14,315 nucleotides of DNA. Origin: Clostridiales bacterium. Its GTDB lineage: Bacteria > Bacillota > Clostridia > Caldicoprobacterales > DTU083. Position numbers and translations under genes: made by a program. Positions 7,626 to 14,315 of this stretch are shown here, in pieces. The DNA lies in assembly GCA_012512335.1 (NCBI GenBank), contig JAAZEK010000138.1:1-14315 (forward strand), read 5' to 3'. Every line of letters starts with the position of its first letter. The stretch's first letter is position 1. The notes under the pieces are model-generated. The model saw nothing but the letters and a program-made list of their open reading frames with translations, was not told the origin of the DNA and made no database searches.

Positions 7626-7691
7626 GAAAGGCGGTGTGACAGAGTTCGTTTTTGATTATATCAATGTATTCACCGAACTCTGTTGTTTATG
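7626..7691 (+). promoter_or_regulatory. Possible hairpin-bridged ribosome-binding site of polA
   Basis: GAAAGGCGGTG (7626-7636) matches the extended SD sequence GAAAGGAGGTG at 10 of 11 positions but lies 52 nt before the polA ATG (7689), and no other SD is visible closer. A perfect 10-bp inverted repeat fills the gap: ACAGAGTTCG (7639-7648) and CGAACTCTGT (7674-7683) around a 25-nt loop. Folding it out leaves 2 nt plus 5 nt, a total of 7, between SD and ATG, which is near the optimum. CGGTG of the SD (7632-7636) can also pair with CACCG (7671-7675), which would hide the SD and break the base of the hairpin. The SD match and inverted repeat are seen directly; the function is inferred. Confidence 0.65.
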
Positions 7692-10268
7692 AAAAAAACA
7701 ATAATGGTAATTGACGGTAACAGCCTTTTACATAGAGCATTCTATGCGATCCCAGTCTTGTCTAATAAGAAAGGGGTTTTTACTAATGCAGTCTATGGCT
7801 TTATGAATATGTTCCTTAAGGTCATAGAAGATTATAAACCCTATTCCTTGGCTGTAGCTTTTGACAGAAAAGCTCCTACTTTTCGTCACCTAGCCTATGA
7901 GGATTATAAAGGAACCCGCCAGAAAGCACCGGAGGAATTAGTGCCTCAATTTGAACTAATAAGAGAATTGTTGCAGTTAATGGGCATTCCAATTTATGAG
8001 CTGGATGGCTATGAAGCCGATGACATATTGGGAACAGTTTCTCAATCATGTGGAAACAAAGAAAATCATGTGCTTCTTGTAACTGGTGATAAGGACGCCC
8101 TACAGTTAATTTCCAATTACACCGAGGTTCTTTTAACTAAAAAAGGAATTTCTATTATGCAAAGGTATGATGAAGACCAACTAGCAGAGGAATATGGTTT
8201 GACTCCAAAGCAATTCATTGATATGAAAGGCCTAATGGGTGACACTTCTGACAACATTCCTGGTGTTCCAGGTATCGGTCCGAAAACTGCAATTAAGCTT
8301 CTAAAGGAATACAATACACTGGAAAATGTTTTAGAAAATACGGAAAATGTGAAAGGCAACAAGCTCAAGGAAAATCTCACCATATACAGACAGCATGCAC
8401 TCCTTAGCAAGGACTTAGCCACCATTCGTTGCGATGTTCCTATTGATTGTAATATATTATCTCAGCCTCTGAAATTTACGGCTAGCTCTGAGCTAAAAGA
8501 GTTTTTAATGGATCTGGAACTAAATACTCTTATCGATAGATTGGGTTTTGAAGATGTGGAATTAGAAGTGCCTATAGCTAGGGATAAAAACATAGTCGAT
8601 ATAAGAAAGATGGAAGATCTGCTTTCTATGTTCAAGATGCTAATAGAACAGGAAGAGGTAGTGTTTCTACTTCAACCGTATATTAGTTTTGCATGGAATG
8701 ATGAAACGGTATATCGATTAATGTGGAAGGAAGATCTACTTAGTGAGGGTCTGAATGAAGATGAGGTTTGGGAAGTATTAAAACCATTCTTTGAAAATAA
8801 GAATATACGCAAGCTTGGCAATGATGCTAAAAGTGCAATATTAAGCTTAAGGAACTTAGGTATCTCCTTAGAGGGATTAGATTTTGATGTGCAAGTAGGT
8901 GCTTATCTTTTAGAACCAACTAGGAGCAAATATGGTATTCAACAGCTTTTATATGATTACATTCATCAAGATATTTCAGAAGCAGATGCTTCCGATTTGC
9001 TAATCCTAATTCGTGAAATGAAGAAGCGCTTGAAGGAGGCAGGTATGGAAGGTCTATACCGACAGATTGAACATCCTCTTATTAGCGTTCTTATAGATAT
9101 GGAGTTAGAAGGCTTTAAAGTAGACAAAGAAATGCTACAGCAGCTAGATATAGAATTCACAGCCCTCGTAAATCAATTAACCGAGGAAATCACTCAGTTG
9201 GCGGAGGAGCCATTCAATATTAATTCTCCAAAACAATTGGGGGAGATTCTTTTTGACAAATTAGAGCTACCTGTTCAAAAGAAAACAAAAACTGGCTACT
9301 CAACTGATATTGAAGTTTTGGAAAAGCTTTCTGGTATGCATCCAATCGTAGAAAAAGTAATTGAATATCGTTCGGTGATGAAGCTAAAGTCTACCTATAT
9401 TGATGGCTTGCTTCCATTGATCCATTCATCTGACGGGAAAATTCATTCCAGCTTCCATCAAACTGTTACAGCAACTGGCCGTATCAGTAGTACAGATCCT
9501 AATTTGCAGAATATCCCCATTCGAGATGAAATGGGTAGAAGAATAAGAAAGGTTTTTACTTCTAGTGATGAAGAACACATTTTAGTGGACGCAGACTATT
9601 CTCAAATTGAGCTTCGTGTTCTTGCACATATATCTGGTGATCCAAATCTAATAGAAGCTTTTCAAGAGAAGCAGGATATTCATCGCCGTACAGCCGCTGA
9701 TATCTTTGGAGTAAGCATGGACGATGTAACAGAGGAACAGAGGAGCAGTGCGAAGGCTGTCAACTTTGGTATAATCTATGGTATCAGTGACTTTGGTTTG
9801 GCAAAGAATCTTGGTATTACTAGGGCTAAAGCTAAGAAATATATAGAAAGCTATTTACATCGTTATCCCATGGTGCAGGAATACATGACTCAAATTGTAT
9901 TAGACGGTAAGAAAAATGGATATGTGTCTACCTTATTTAATCGAAGGAGAGAGATTCCCGAACTAAGCTCTAGGAATCATAATATCAGAAGTTCTGGTGA
10001 ACGCATCGCATTGAATACACCTATACAAGGTACAGCAGCAGATATTATAAAGCTGGCTATGATACATGTCCATGGGGAGTTGAAGGAAAGAAACTTGAAA
10101 TCTAGGCTGATATTGCAGGTTCATGACGAATTGATCATCGATGCTTGGTTGCCTGAGTTGGAAGAGGTAAAGAAGCTTTTGAAGAATCAAATGGAGAATG
10201 CCATAGAATTGGCTGTTCCTTTAGTAGTGGATATTGAAACTGGCAAAAATTGGTGTGATGTAAATTAG
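7689..10268 (+). CDS. polA: DNA polymerase I
   Basis: This 859-residue family A DNA polymerase fills repair and Okazaki-fragment gaps. Residues 1-290 form the 5'-3' exonuclease: MVIDGNSLLHRAFYA, AFDRKAPTFRH, GYEADDILGT, TGDKDALQL and the helix-hairpin-helix stretch GDTSDNIPGVPGIGPKT. Residues about 300-470 keep the shape of the 3'-5' exonuclease domain, but the DxE motif is absent (FLLQPY in its place), so proofreading is probably lost, as in many Gram-positive PolA proteins. The polymerase domain has Thr596-Gly-Arg598, motif A with Asp634 (DADYSQIELRVL), motif B with Arg685, Lys689 and Tyr697, and motif C His-Asp813-Glu814. I chose ATG 7689 over TTG 7683 because the TTG overlaps the end of the leader hairpin and MKKTIMVIDG is the normal family start. 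It heads a unit with coaE and the transglycosylase. Confidence 0.97.
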   Translation: MKKTIMVIDGNSLLHRAFYAIPVLSNKKGVFTNAVYGFMNMFLKVIEDYKPYSLAVAFDRKAPTFRHLAYEDYKGTRQKAPEELVPQFELIRELLQLMGIPIYELDGYEADDILGTVSQSCGNKENHVLLVTGDKDALQLISNYTEVLLTKKGISIMQRYDEDQLAEEYGLTPKQFIDMKGLMGDTSDNIPGVPGIGPKTAIKLLKEYNTLENVLENTENVKGNKLKENLTIYRQHALLSKDLATIRCDVPIDCNILSQPLKFTASSELKEFLMDLELNTLIDRLGFEDVELEVPIARDKNIVDIRKMEDLLSMFKMLIEQEEVVFLLQPYISFAWNDETVYRLMWKEDLLSEGLNEDEVWEVLKPFFENKNIRKLGNDAKSAILSLRNLGISLEGLDFDVQVGAYLLEPTRSKYGIQQLLYDYIHQDISEADASDLLILIREMKKRLKEAGMEGLYRQIEHPLISVLIDMELEGFKVDKEMLQQLDIEFTALVNQLTEEITQLAEEPFNINSPKQLGEILFDKLELPVQKKTKTGYSTDIEVLEKLSGMHPIVEKVIEYRSVMKLKSTYIDGLLPLIHSSDGKIHSSFHQTVTATGRISSTDPNLQNIPIRDEMGRRIRKVFTSSDEEHILVDADYSQIELRVLAHISGDPNLIEAFQEKQDIHRRTAADIFGVSMDDVTEEQRSSAKAVNFGIIYGISDFGLAKNLGITRAKAKKYIESYLHRYPMVQEYMTQIVLDGKKNGYVSTLFNRRREIPELSSRNHNIRSSGERIALNTPIQGTAADIIKLAMIHVHGELKERNLKSRLILQVHDELIIDAWLPELEEVKKLLKNQMENAIELAVPLVVDIETGKNWCDVN

Positions 10269-10277
10269 GTGGGTAAA

Positions 10278-10889
10278 ATGAAAATAATAGGATTAACAGG
10301 AGGAATTTCATCAGGTAAATCTACGGTTTCTAGAATGCTTATGGAGTTAGGGGTTACTGTAATAGATGCTGATGTAGTTTACAAGAGCTTAGCCTTAAAG
10401 GGAAACCCTGTATGGAAGGCTGTACATGAAGCTTTTGGTAATGAATTCTTTCTCTCTGATGGTGAAATAAACTGGAAGAAACTTGGGGAGCACGTATTTT
10501 CAGATAATATGGCAAGAGAAAAATTAAATCAAGTCACTCATCCTTTGGTAAAAGACGAGATGGTGAGAATATTAAGGAAACTAGAGGAGGAACAAAATCC
10601 CCCTCTAGTTGTACTAGACGTACCCTTATTATTTGAATCAGAGTGGGAACAATGGATAGACGAGGTTTGGCTTGTAACCATACCTGAGCAGATGCAATTA
10701 GAAAGACTTATGCTAAGGGATAGGCTTAGCTATAATCAGGCTCTTTCCAGGATTCGTAGTCAAATGAGTCTGGAAATGAAGAAGGGATTATCAGATATAG
10801 TTATTGATAATTCTGGATCTATTCAGCAAACCAGATTGCAGGTGCAGGAATTGTTGAAGGATTTATTACCTTCGGAGGATTTAGAATGA
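10278..10889 (+). CDS. coaE: Dephospho-CoA kinase
   Basis: The enzyme phosphorylates the 3'-hydroxyl of dephospho-CoA with ATP, the last step of coenzyme A synthesis, in the cytoplasm. The P-loop is GLTGGISSGKST (residues 5-16, Lys14), followed by the family's IDAD motif (Asp30, Asp32), VTHPLV, the VLDVPLLFESEW region and a late VIDNSGS segment. The 203-residue length is usual. ATG 10278 is preferred over GTG 10269: AGGTGG at 10267-10272 is the SD for the ATG, and MKIIGLTGG is the typical start. The SD overlaps the polA stop codon, and the gene's own stop overlaps the next gene by 4 nt, so translation is probably coupled. Confidence 0.96.
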   Translation: MKIIGLTGGISSGKSTVSRMLMELGVTVIDADVVYKSLALKGNPVWKAVHEAFGNEFFLSDGEINWKKLGEHVFSDNMAREKLNQVTHPLVKDEMVRILRKLEEEQNPPLVVLDVPLLFESEWEQWIDEVWLVTIPEQMQLERLMLRDRLSYNQALSRIRSQMSLEMKKGLSDIVIDNSGSIQQTRLQVQELLKDLLPSEDLE

Positions 10890-11497
10890 TAAAACCAAAG
10901 ACAAGAAGAAAGCCAAAAGGAAAGAAAAGCAGCATGTGGGTTTTGATTCTTCTAATAGCGATACTAGCTTTTATTTTATATATAGATGATAGTTCCTGGT
11001 TGATGCAGAGGCAATATCCGCTACTATATGAAGATTTGATAGTTAAATATGCGGAGCAATATTCAGTAGATCCCTTCTTAGTAGCTTCAGTTATCTTCGT
11101 TGAGAGTAGATTTGTTCACGATGCAGTATCGCCAAGAGATGCTAAAGGTTTGATGCAGATACTTCCCAGCACAGGAGAATGGGCTGCTGAAAGAATTCAT
11201 TTGGAAGACTATGAAGAGGAGCAATTATTTGATCCAGAGGTTAATATCCAAATGGGATGCTGGTACCTTGGATTTTTAGCTTCTCAATTTCCTGATAGTA
11301 GAGAATTGGTTCTTGCTTCCTATAATGGTGGAATAGGCAATGTCAGAAAGTGGCTTGATAATAGGGAATATAGTAAAGATGGTAAAAGCTTAGATTATAT
11401 ACCATTTAGAGAAACCAGAAATTATCTAGTAAAGGTGAAGGAAGCATATAAAATATATAAAGAGGTTTATCCATATTTAAAACTGGAAGATGTGTAA
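10886..11497 (+). CDS. Membrane-anchored lytic transglycosylase (SLT domain)
   Basis: The 203-residue protein has a basic N-terminus, one transmembrane helix at about 17-34 and an extracytoplasmic SLT domain from about 45 to the end. Goose-lysozyme-like features are clear: VESRF with the catalytic Glu73, SPRDAKGLMQILPST (88-92 GLMQI) and ASYNGGIGNV (145-149 SYNGG). Such enzymes cleave the MurNAc-GlcNAc bond of peptidoglycan without water, leaving 1,6-anhydro ends, and help remodel the wall. The ATG overlaps the coaE stop as ATGA; GGAGGA at 10875-10880 is a good SD. In the family it corresponds to the short Firmicutes type, lacking the long superhelical domain of Escherichia coli Slt70. I give no gene symbol because names vary. 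Confidence 0.93.
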   Translation: MIKPKTRRKPKGKKSSMWVLILLIAILAFILYIDDSSWLMQRQYPLLYEDLIVKYAEQYSVDPFLVASVIFVESRFVHDAVSPRDAKGLMQILPSTGEWAAERIHLEDYEEEQLFDPEVNIQMGCWYLGFLASQFPDSRELVLASYNGGIGNVRKWLDNREYSKDGKSLDYIPFRETRNYLVKVKEAYKIYKEVYPYLKLEDV

Positions 11498-11531
11498 TTA
11501 CGCAATGCACTTTGAAAGGATTTTTATACAA

Positions 11532-13196
11532 ATGAAAAATTGCTTAGCCTTAATAATGGCTATACTTTTAATTTTATTCATGCCTAGTTGTGGAATAATC
11601 GATATTCCAGACGCCCCCCAAACAGAAGATGAGCCTGCCCCATCAGCCACGCCTCAAGCCACAGAACCACCTCCACGAAAAGGAGGGGAGTTAAGGGTGG
11701 CTTTGACTTCGCCTGATGTTTTAAATCCCCATTTAACTCAGTCTAGGGACATGTTGAATTTCCTTGGTTTAATATTTGAAAGCCCGATTGCTTATGATTC
11801 CAATCGAAAACCGGTTCCGTCCTTGGTAACATCATGGGAGACTTCACCAGATGGGAGGCTTTGGGTTTTTGATGTGTGTAAGAATGTAGAATGGCATAAT
11901 GGTGAAAGTTTGACTGGAGAAGATATTTTATTTACTTTGGAAGCTCTTCAAAGCGGAGTTTTGGATTCATTTTACCAGGAAAATATATTTGAAAATATAA
12001 ATATAGTAGAGGCTAACTTACGTGGAGGAGACCCATATTCTTTCTATATTAGCTTAGCTGAACCTTCTTATCTAATTTTAGATATCCTCACCTTTCCAGT
12101 ATTATCAAAGAATGTGTATCAATCAGTAGACAATATTATTAAGATAAGTAAGGATCAATTTCCTGTGGGCACAGGTCCTTATCTAGTGGATTCTGATTAC
12201 TCAGGTGAAGAAGAAAGTATTAAATTAGTGAAAAATCAAAACTGGTGGGGTGATGAACCCTATATTAGTAGTGTATTGGGAATAAAATATGACACCAATG
12301 ATGAAGCTAGGCTAGCCTTTCAAAATGGTGAGGTAGACATGGTGGATACTAGTATAATATATGCTAACACGCGATTAAGCCCCATGAACTCTGACCACTA
12401 CAAATATCTGACTCCTAGCTTTGAATTTCTAGCATTCAACCATAACAATACTATGTTACAGGATAATACAATTAAGAAGGCTATTGCTTATGCCTTGAAT
12501 CGCAAAGACATAATATCTAAAGTTTATCTGAATAATGCAGAAACAGTTGATGTACCGATACAATCCAAAAGTTGGCTGTATGATAGTAGATATCGTATCT
12601 ACGATTACGATCCTAAAAAAGCACTCCGTTTATTACAGGAAGAAGGCTGGGGAGATTCTGATAGGGATGGTATGCTGGATAGAATTATAAATGAGGAGAA
12701 AGTTGATTTAACTTTTTCTCTTATAACCAATAGTGAGAATGATTTTCGTAGGGACACTGTTGATTTGATTGCGAAACAGCTAGAGGCAATAGGTATAAGA
12801 ATTGAAGTTGAATTTGTTTCGTGGGATTTAATGCAGACAGAGAGATTACCGGAAGGGGAATTTGACGCTATTCTAACTGGTTACAATTTGGATATGGTTC
12901 ATGATTTAAGGTTTTTTCTACATTCCAATCAAATTGGAGAAGGGCTTGGAAATTTCATGGGCTACAACGATCCTGAAATGGATCAATTGCTGGACAATGC
13001 AGCTAGAGCAGCATCAGAAGAAGATAGGTGGGAAGCTTATCAAGGAATTCAAAAGCATCTCACTCAAGAGATGCCTATTATCAGCTTGTATTTTCGTACT
13101 GGCTCAATGCTGTATGATAATCGAGTTAAAGGGATAAATCACATTGGTGAGTGGAACATATATAGTAATATTAAAGACTGGTACTTGGCTGAATAG
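11532..13196 (+). CDS. Family 5 ABC solute-binding lipoprotein (peptide-type)
   Basis: The 554-residue protein begins with a lipoprotein signal: a hydrophobic core after MKNCLALIM and a lipobox-like FMPSC with Cys20 as the lipidation site. A Pro/Thr/Glu-rich spacer leads to the SBP_bac_5 domain, which starts at KGGELRVAL (about 50) and includes LNPHLTQ, the SWETSPDGRLWVFDV region, VEWHNGESLTGEDILFTLEA and VGTGPYLV. DSDRDGMLD at 375-383 resembles an EF-hand loop. The family delivers oligopeptides or other small solutes to ABC importers. No permease or ATPase genes lie in the window, so the ligand and partners are unknown. ATG 11532 is chosen because it gives a proper signal peptide and follows GAAAGGA (11514-11520); upstream in-frame ATGs would place charged residues before the signal. 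It starts 34 nt after the transglycosylase gene. Confidence 0.9.
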   Translation: MKNCLALIMAILLILFMPSCGIIDIPDAPQTEDEPAPSATPQATEPPPRKGGELRVALTSPDVLNPHLTQSRDMLNFLGLIFESPIAYDSNRKPVPSLVTSWETSPDGRLWVFDVCKNVEWHNGESLTGEDILFTLEALQSGVLDSFYQENIFENINIVEANLRGGDPYSFYISLAEPSYLILDILTFPVLSKNVYQSVDNIIKISKDQFPVGTGPYLVDSDYSGEEESIKLVKNQNWWGDEPYISSVLGIKYDTNDEARLAFQNGEVDMVDTSIIYANTRLSPMNSDHYKYLTPSFEFLAFNHNNTMLQDNTIKKAIAYALNRKDIISKVYLNNAETVDVPIQSKSWLYDSRYRIYDYDPKKALRLLQEEGWGDSDRDGMLDRIINEEKVDLTFSLITNSENDFRRDTVDLIAKQLEAIGIRIEVEFVSWDLMQTERLPEGEFDAILTGYNLDMVHDLRFFLHSNQIGEGLGNFMGYNDPEMDQLLDNAARAASEEDRWEAYQGIQKHLTQEMPIISLYFRTGSMLYDNRVKGINHIGEWNIYSNIKDWYLAE

Positions 13197-13232
13197 TCGC
13201 CCTGCCCTGATTACTGTTCACAGTTTTTGTTG

Positions 13233-13261
13233 TTGACAATAGCATGCGACATAGCTATAAT
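13233..13261 (+). promoter_or_regulatory. Consensus vegetative promoter of tRNA-Leu
   Basis: TTGACA (13233-13238) and TATAAT (13256-13261) are both perfect and lie exactly 17 nt apart. Transcription should start near 13268, just before the leader hairpin. This is a strong constitutive sigma-A promoter, as expected for a stable RNA gene. Confidence 0.9.
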
Positions 13262-13268
13262 ATTAATT

Positions 13269-13298
13269 GTGACTTTTTTAAGCAAATACAGAAGTCAC
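13269..13298 (+). other. Hairpin in the pre-tRNA 5' leader
   Basis: GTGACTTT (13269-13276) pairs with GAAGTCAC (13291-13298), seven Watson-Crick pairs plus one T-G, around a 14-nt loop. It begins about where transcription should start and ends 5 nt before the mature tRNA, so nearly the whole leader would fold. Confidence 0.55.
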
Positions 13299-13303
13299 AC
13301 TTT

Positions 13304-13389
13304 GCGGAAGTGGCGAAACTGGCAGACGCGCTATCTTGAGGGGGTAGTGGGCAATGCTCATGCGGGTTCGAGTCCCGCCTTCCGCACCA
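13304..13389 (+). tRNA. tRNA-Leu (anticodon GAG)
   Basis: An 86-nt class II tRNA. The acceptor stem is GCGGAAG (13304-13310) with CTTCCGC (13379-13385), followed by discriminator A and an encoded CCA (13387-13389). The anticodon stem CTATC/GGTAG (13331-13335, 13343-13347) holds a 7-nt loop with anticodon GAG at 13338-13340, reading CUC and CUU. A long variable arm (TGGGC/GCTCA around AAT) and a GCGGG/CCCGC T-stem with TTCGAGT confirm a leucine tRNA. It stands alone between the solute-binding protein gene and a convergent transporter gene. Confidence 0.97.
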
Positions 13390-13393
13390 AAAC

Positions 13394-13439
13394 AAAATAC
13401 CGCAGATTGATATAATTTATCTTTCTGCGGTATTTTTTT
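13394..13439. terminator. Bidirectional intrinsic terminator after tRNA-Leu
   Basis: AAAATACCGCAG (13394-13405) pairs with CTGCGGTATTTT (13425-13436), with T continuing to 13439; a small GATA/TATC helix can form in the loop. The plus strand gives a seven-T tract. The minus strand reads TTTTG followed by TTTT, so the element can also end the convergent gene whose stop is at 13472. Confidence 0.88.
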
Positions 13440-13471
13440 ACTCTCTATTAAGTAGTTTAAATAAAGTCTTA

Positions 13472-14315
13472 TCACTTTCTCATATTCGATTCTCGAGAAG
13501 CTTTTCGATCTGCAGATTCTATTTTTCTCTCTTCTCTTTCAATGACTTGGAATGCTTCTGCTTTACTTCCGGTGGTGGATCGAATCGAGAAAGCAATGTT
13601 CACTATATGATCCGATATTCTCTGTAATGAAAATAAAACGGAATAAATGCTATTTGACACCTCAACAGGATACATCCCTGAGCCTAGACGTACCACATGC
13701 ACATCACGTGTGGAGGATATTAATATATTAATTTCATTTTGTAGACTTGAAATCTTCTTCAAATTTTTGGTTGTACGTTTTGTAAAAGCATCATACGCTA
13801 GGTCAAACATCTCTGACACGTATCTGTAGATTTGGTCAAACTCAGCTTTGGTCTGATCTAAAAACCTAACATCATTTTGCTTCATGTAGTTTGTTTCTTT
13901 TACTATAAGTACTGCGTAATCTCCTAGCCGCTCAATATCGTTCGTTACATGATGTAATCCTCCTATTAAAATTTCGTCTTCAGGTAATTTAGTAACTGAT
14001 GAAATTTTAATGAAAAAGCTTGTAAGCTTATTTGTTAAAAAGTCAATACGATCTTCAACACTGGCAATTATTTTACTTTCACTCATATCTTCATTGACCA
14101 GTGAAGCAAAAGAACGACCAAGGTTCTCCTTTGCGAGAATTAGCATATCGTTCAGTTCTTTTAATGCTTGTTCAATTGCAATCGATGGGGTTTTTAAGAA
14201 ACGCTCATCAATATATGACACTTCCTCTAGATTCTTTTCCTTATCTTTCACCAAATTTGTCGCTAAATTTACTAACGGATCAATAAACATGAGCAATACT
14301 AAGGTGTAAAGAGTA
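13472..14315 (-). CDS. Na/phosphate cotransporter-type protein, PhoU-like C-terminal part (5' partial)
   Basis: The minus-strand frame is open from the window edge (last full codon ends at 14314) to TGA at 13472-13474, so the TTG at 14296 is not a real start. The visible 280 residues begin with the end of a hydrophobic helix (TLYTLVLLMFIDPLVNLATN), then a DERFLKTPSIAIEQALKEL linker and an all-helical PhoU-like domain. Two PhoU-type metal-binding motifs are seen: TNDIERLGDYA and SLQRISDHIVNIA. This order, a membrane part followed by PhoU, is that of the Na/Pi-cotransporter (NptA-like) family of bacteria, which moves phosphate or a similar anion with sodium; a free-standing PhoU would not start with a membrane helix. 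The C-terminal tail is charged. The gene converges on tRNA-Leu and shares its terminator. Confidence 0.85.
   Translation of the reverse strand, partial: TLYTLVLLMFIDPLVNLATNLVKDKEKNLEEVSYIDERFLKTPSIAIEQALKELNDMLILAKENLGRSFASLVNEDMSESKIIASVEDRIDFLTNKLTSFFIKISSVTKLPEDEILIGGLHHVTNDIERLGDYAVLIVKETNYMKQNDVRFLDQTKAEFDQIYRYVSEMFDLAYDAFTKRTTKNLKKISSLQNEINILISSTRDVHVVRLGSGMYPVEVSNSIYSVLFSLQRISDHIVNIAFSIRSTTGSKAEAFQVIEREERKIESADRKASRESNMRK

Noticed and set aside
7683..7685. TTG as the polA start
   Set aside because: It overlaps the last base of the leader hairpin, has no SD at useful distance even when the hairpin is folded, and adds only two atypical residues.
7664..7714. 16-codon frame overlapping the polA start (possible leader peptide)
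   Set aside because: Its ATG is 27 nt after the SD, lies in the hairpin loop and encodes nothing recognisable.
13213..13224. ACTGTTCACAGT followed by T residues as terminator of the solute-binding protein gene
   Set aside because: A 5-bp arm with a 2-nt loop is too small for a stable terminator, and there is no GC-rich base.
13278..13475. Minus-strand frame of 65 codons containing GGTRTRMS
   Set aside because: It is antisense to tRNA-Leu and its terminator; the GGTRTR motif is the well-known artefact of translating a tRNA T-arm region.

Overview
The window looks like a chromosomal segment of a low-GC, Gram-positive anaerobe of the Clostridia type. This rests on AT-rich sequence, strong Shine-Dalgarno (SD) sites close to the AAAGGAGG consensus, frequent TTG starts, a CCA-encoding tRNA, a family A DNA polymerase without 3'-5' proofreading residues, and a polA-coaE-lytic transglycosylase gene order that I associate with Firmicutes. 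I cannot name the species from sequence alone. I saw no insertion sequence, phage gene or CRISPR array.

Left part (1-5582): the 3' end of a very large gene (at least 1467 codons, 5' end outside the window). It encodes the second half of a von Willebrand factor A (vWA) domain, several probable beta-sandwich modules, a 19-copy acidic DEEP(V/I/L/M) pentapeptide repeat and a hydrophobic C-terminal region. Two small zinc-ribbon genes follow at close spacing. One product is tail-anchored by two membrane helices; the other has a helical N-terminus and two zinc ribbons. The three look like one operon of unknown function and are the best candidate here for an undescribed system.

Middle part (5676-7481): a membrane-bound metal-dependent hydrolase of the YdjM/DUF457 type, then a lone zinc-finger anti-sigma-like membrane protein. 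The latter has an ECF-sigma-type promoter (TGCAAC-N16-CGTC) in front of it but no sigma factor gene beside it. A strong intrinsic terminator overlaps its stop codon.

Right-middle part (7482-13196): a tightly packed unit of polA, coaE, a membrane-anchored lytic transglycosylase and a family 5 solute-binding lipoprotein. The first three join replication/repair, coenzyme A synthesis and cell-wall remodelling. The polA leader is unusual: a near-perfect SD lies 52 nt before the start codon, and a perfect 10-bp hairpin fills all but 7 nt of that gap, as expected of a split ribosome-binding site.

Right end (13197-14315): tRNA-Leu(GAG) with a consensus TTGACA-N17-TATAAT promoter and a hairpin leader, then a terminator that can serve both strands. 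On the minus strand, facing the tRNA, lies the C-terminal part of a Na/phosphate cotransporter-type protein with a PhoU-like domain; its gene runs off the window. No stretch longer than 300 bases lacks a gene; the longest gaps (7458-7688 and 13197-13303) are described through their regulatory elements.
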